Positions 62,901 to 64,000 of a DNA stretch of 64,000 nucleotides are shown here, in pieces. How positions within the stretch are numbered: position 1 is the stretch's first letter; every line of letters starts with the position of its first letter. The stretch is from Anaerosporobacter mobilis DSM 15930. Its GTDB lineage: Bacteria > Bacillota > Clostridia > Lachnospirales > Lachnospiraceae. The position numbers and the translations under genes are program-made. Location: contig NZ_FRCP01000007.1 of the NCBI RefSeq assembly GCF_900142955.1, positions 154,910-218,909 of the forward strand, written 5' to 3'. The notes below the pieces were generated by a model. It was not told where the DNA came from, made no database searches, and saw only the letters and a list, made by a program, of their open reading frames with translations.

Positions 62901-62942
62901 CTGATAATGCTCTAGAACTTTGTCCTAGAGCTAACTTATCAG
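62901..62942 (-). terminator. Nested stem-loop after pepD
   Basis: CTGATAA/TTATCAG (62901-62907, 62936-62942) outside GCTCTAG/CTAGAGC (62909-62915, 62925-62931) form a two-part stem 12 bp beyond the pepD stop. The T-run is weak, so it is a probable but not strong terminator. Confidence 0.55.
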
Positions 62943-62954
62943 TGTTAAACCTAT

Positions 62955-64000
62955 TTATTTAATCGCTTCAAGTACTGCAACTACATAGTCATATAGTCGT
63001 TTTGTTGAACTAATGTTTAATCTCTCTTTTGGTGTATGGATATCCGCCATGTCTGGTCCAATTGAAACAATATCTATTCCTTCCATCTTCTCAGATATAA
63101 TACCACACTCTAACCCTGCATGTATTGCTGTTACAACAGGTTCATGGTTATATTGTTTCTTGAATACATCGATAAGTAATTCACGGAAACCAGATTCTTT
63201 CTTATATTCCCACGCTGGATATTCGCCATCCATCACATAACTTGCTCCAATTGATTTAGCAAGTAACTCCAATTTATCTGACACATAATGCTTGTATGAG
63301 TTAAGTGAACTACGTGCTGAAAAATTGAATTCCATTGTATCATTAACAACTCGTAAAATCCCCATATTAACAGAGCTTTCAACTAATCCCTCAATATCTG
63401 AACTCATTACTAATACACCATATGGTGCTGTTACAAGCATATATATAATCTTATCTGTACAGTCTTTGCTAAATGTCTTAGCAACTTGGTTATCACTTAC
63501 GCTTACTTCTACTTTTGCATTCGGTTCACTTGTAACAAGTTCATTCGTAATATCCTTAGCAATAGCATCGATTGTTGTTATAACATCATTAGCAAGGCTA
63601 GATGGTACAACAATAGTAGCAACAGCTTCACGAGGAATTGCATTATGTTTGTTACCACCATGGATATCCACTAATGCAAATTCTTTTGTTTTTCCTAATT
63701 TCATAAGAATTCTACCTAACATGATATTAGCATTGGTTCTATTCTTATGAATCTCAGCTCCTGAGTGTCCACCTTGTAATCCTGTAACAGCGACTAATAA
63801 AGCTTGTCCTCCATCTGCTACGTTTTCGTATTGCAATGGTAACGTAACAGTACCATTCAAACCACCTGCAGAGCTACAAAGGATTACACCCTCGTCCTCT
63901 GAATCAAGGTTTAACATATATTTTGCTTTCAATGGTGTTGTATCAAGTCCAATTACGCCATCCATACCAGTTTCTTCATCTGTTGTGATGATAACTTCTA
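62955..64000 (-). CDS. pepD: Xaa-His dipeptidase PepD (M20 family), 5' end cut by window
   Basis: The C-terminal 348 or so codons of a cytosolic M20-type dipeptidase (aminoacyl-histidine dipeptidase, also called PepD). The frame is open through the window end, reading EVIITTDEETGMDG at 64000, the catalytic Glu-Glu region of the family. Further on are CSSAGGLNGTV, GLQGGHSGAEIHKNRTN, GGNKHNAIPREA, AIHAGLECGIIS and SIGPDMADIHTPKERLN with metal-binding His/Glu. Full-length members have about 480 residues, so about 130 N-terminal residues are missing from this window. It cleaves dipeptides with a C-terminal His and other unspecific dipeptides. Confidence 0.9.
   Translation of the reverse strand, partial: EVIITTDEETGMDGVIGLDTTPLKAKYMLNLDSEDEGVILCSSAGGLNGTVTLPLQYENVADGGQALLVAVTGLQGGHSGAEIHKNRTNANIMLGRILMKLGKTKEFALVDIHGGNKHNAIPREAVATIVVPSSLANDVITTIDAIAKDITNELVTSEPNAKVEVSVSDNQVAKTFSKDCTDKIIYMLVTAPYGVLVMSSDIEGLVESSVNMGILRVVNDTMEFNFSARSSLNSYKHYVSDKLELLAKSIGASYVMDGEYPAWEYKKESGFRELLIDVFKKQYNHEPVVTAIHAGLECGIISEKMEGIDIVSIGPDMADIHTPKERLNISSTKRLYDYVVAVLEAIK

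Noticed and set aside
63292..63750. 152-residue plus-strand open frame
   Set aside because: Shadow of pepD on the other strand; hydrophobic wording mirrors the codon bias of pepD.
1..64000. CRISPR arrays, tRNA or rRNA genes, transposases, prophage genes
   Set aside because: No spaced direct repeats, no cloverleaf or T-arm consensus, and no matching proteins were seen on either strand.

Overview
The window looks like chromosome from a low-GC, endospore-forming Firmicute of the Lachnospiraceae, close in style to plant-polysaccharide-degrading Lachnoclostridium species. That placement is an inference from gene content and protein style; no search was run. Supporting signs are AT-rich intergenic DNA, Firmicute-type Shine-Dalgarno sites, consensus TTGACA-17-TATAAT promoters, sporulation genes (yqfC, yqfD, a SpoVB-type flippase, a BofC-C-like protein), a Trp T-box, and the short HisG plus HisZ pair. 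About four fifths of the genes read on the minus strand, so the layout below follows transcription from right to left within blocks.

Positions 1-11,300 hold proB, two FAD oxidoreductases, a BofC-C-like membrane protein, a SpoVB-type flippase, a DUF3048 lipoprotein, and the conserved yqfC-yqfD-phoH-ybeY set, headed by rpsU with its own promoter and terminator. At 11,330-20,374 are alaS and an oligosaccharide locus: solute-binding lipoprotein, two permeases and an intracellular GH13 enzyme. A divergent LacI-type regulator faces this locus, and three operator-like palindromes sit between them. The ABC ATPase is absent. trpS follows with a complete T-box leader. Next come a 1,234-residue secreted transglutaminase/InlB-repeat protein, a metallophosphoesterase and a 40-residue membrane protein.

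Positions 27,403-33,602 form a histidine operon (hisZ-hisG-hisD-hisB-hisA-hisIE) with a perfect consensus promoter and an 11-bp palindrome in its leader. hisH and hisF are missing, and hisIE carries an N-terminal HisF-like domain whose first catalytic Asp is Asn. Positions 33,868-40,967 are mixed: an HMA-fold protein without CxxC, a YARHG lipoprotein, an AraC regulator divergent from an intracellular GH5 enzyme, a MATE exporter and a NUDIX hydrolase. Positions 40,990-47,981 carry a chemoreceptor, a DEAD-box helicase, recU and a very AT-rich stretch with small or decayed genes.

Positions 48,155-64,000 carry an ECF transporter of unknown substrate, RNA-modification genes (RluA-type, RsuA-type and RsmF-type), a YgiQ radical SAM protein, a HAD phosphatase, a small alarmone synthetase, and an envelope group (M23 peptidase, LCP ligase, CapA-type protein). 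pepD is cut by the window edge.

The strongest non-coding signals are three. First, a roughly 245-bp imperfect palindrome at 55,844-56,088 encloses a GC-rich core with GGA-loop hairpins. Second, a dispersed multi-hairpin element occurs at 11-50 and 25,781-25,873, and its stems differ by compensatory changes. Third, the regulatory regions of the LacI, Trp and His loci are unusually clear. No tRNA, rRNA, CRISPR array, transposase or prophage gene was seen.
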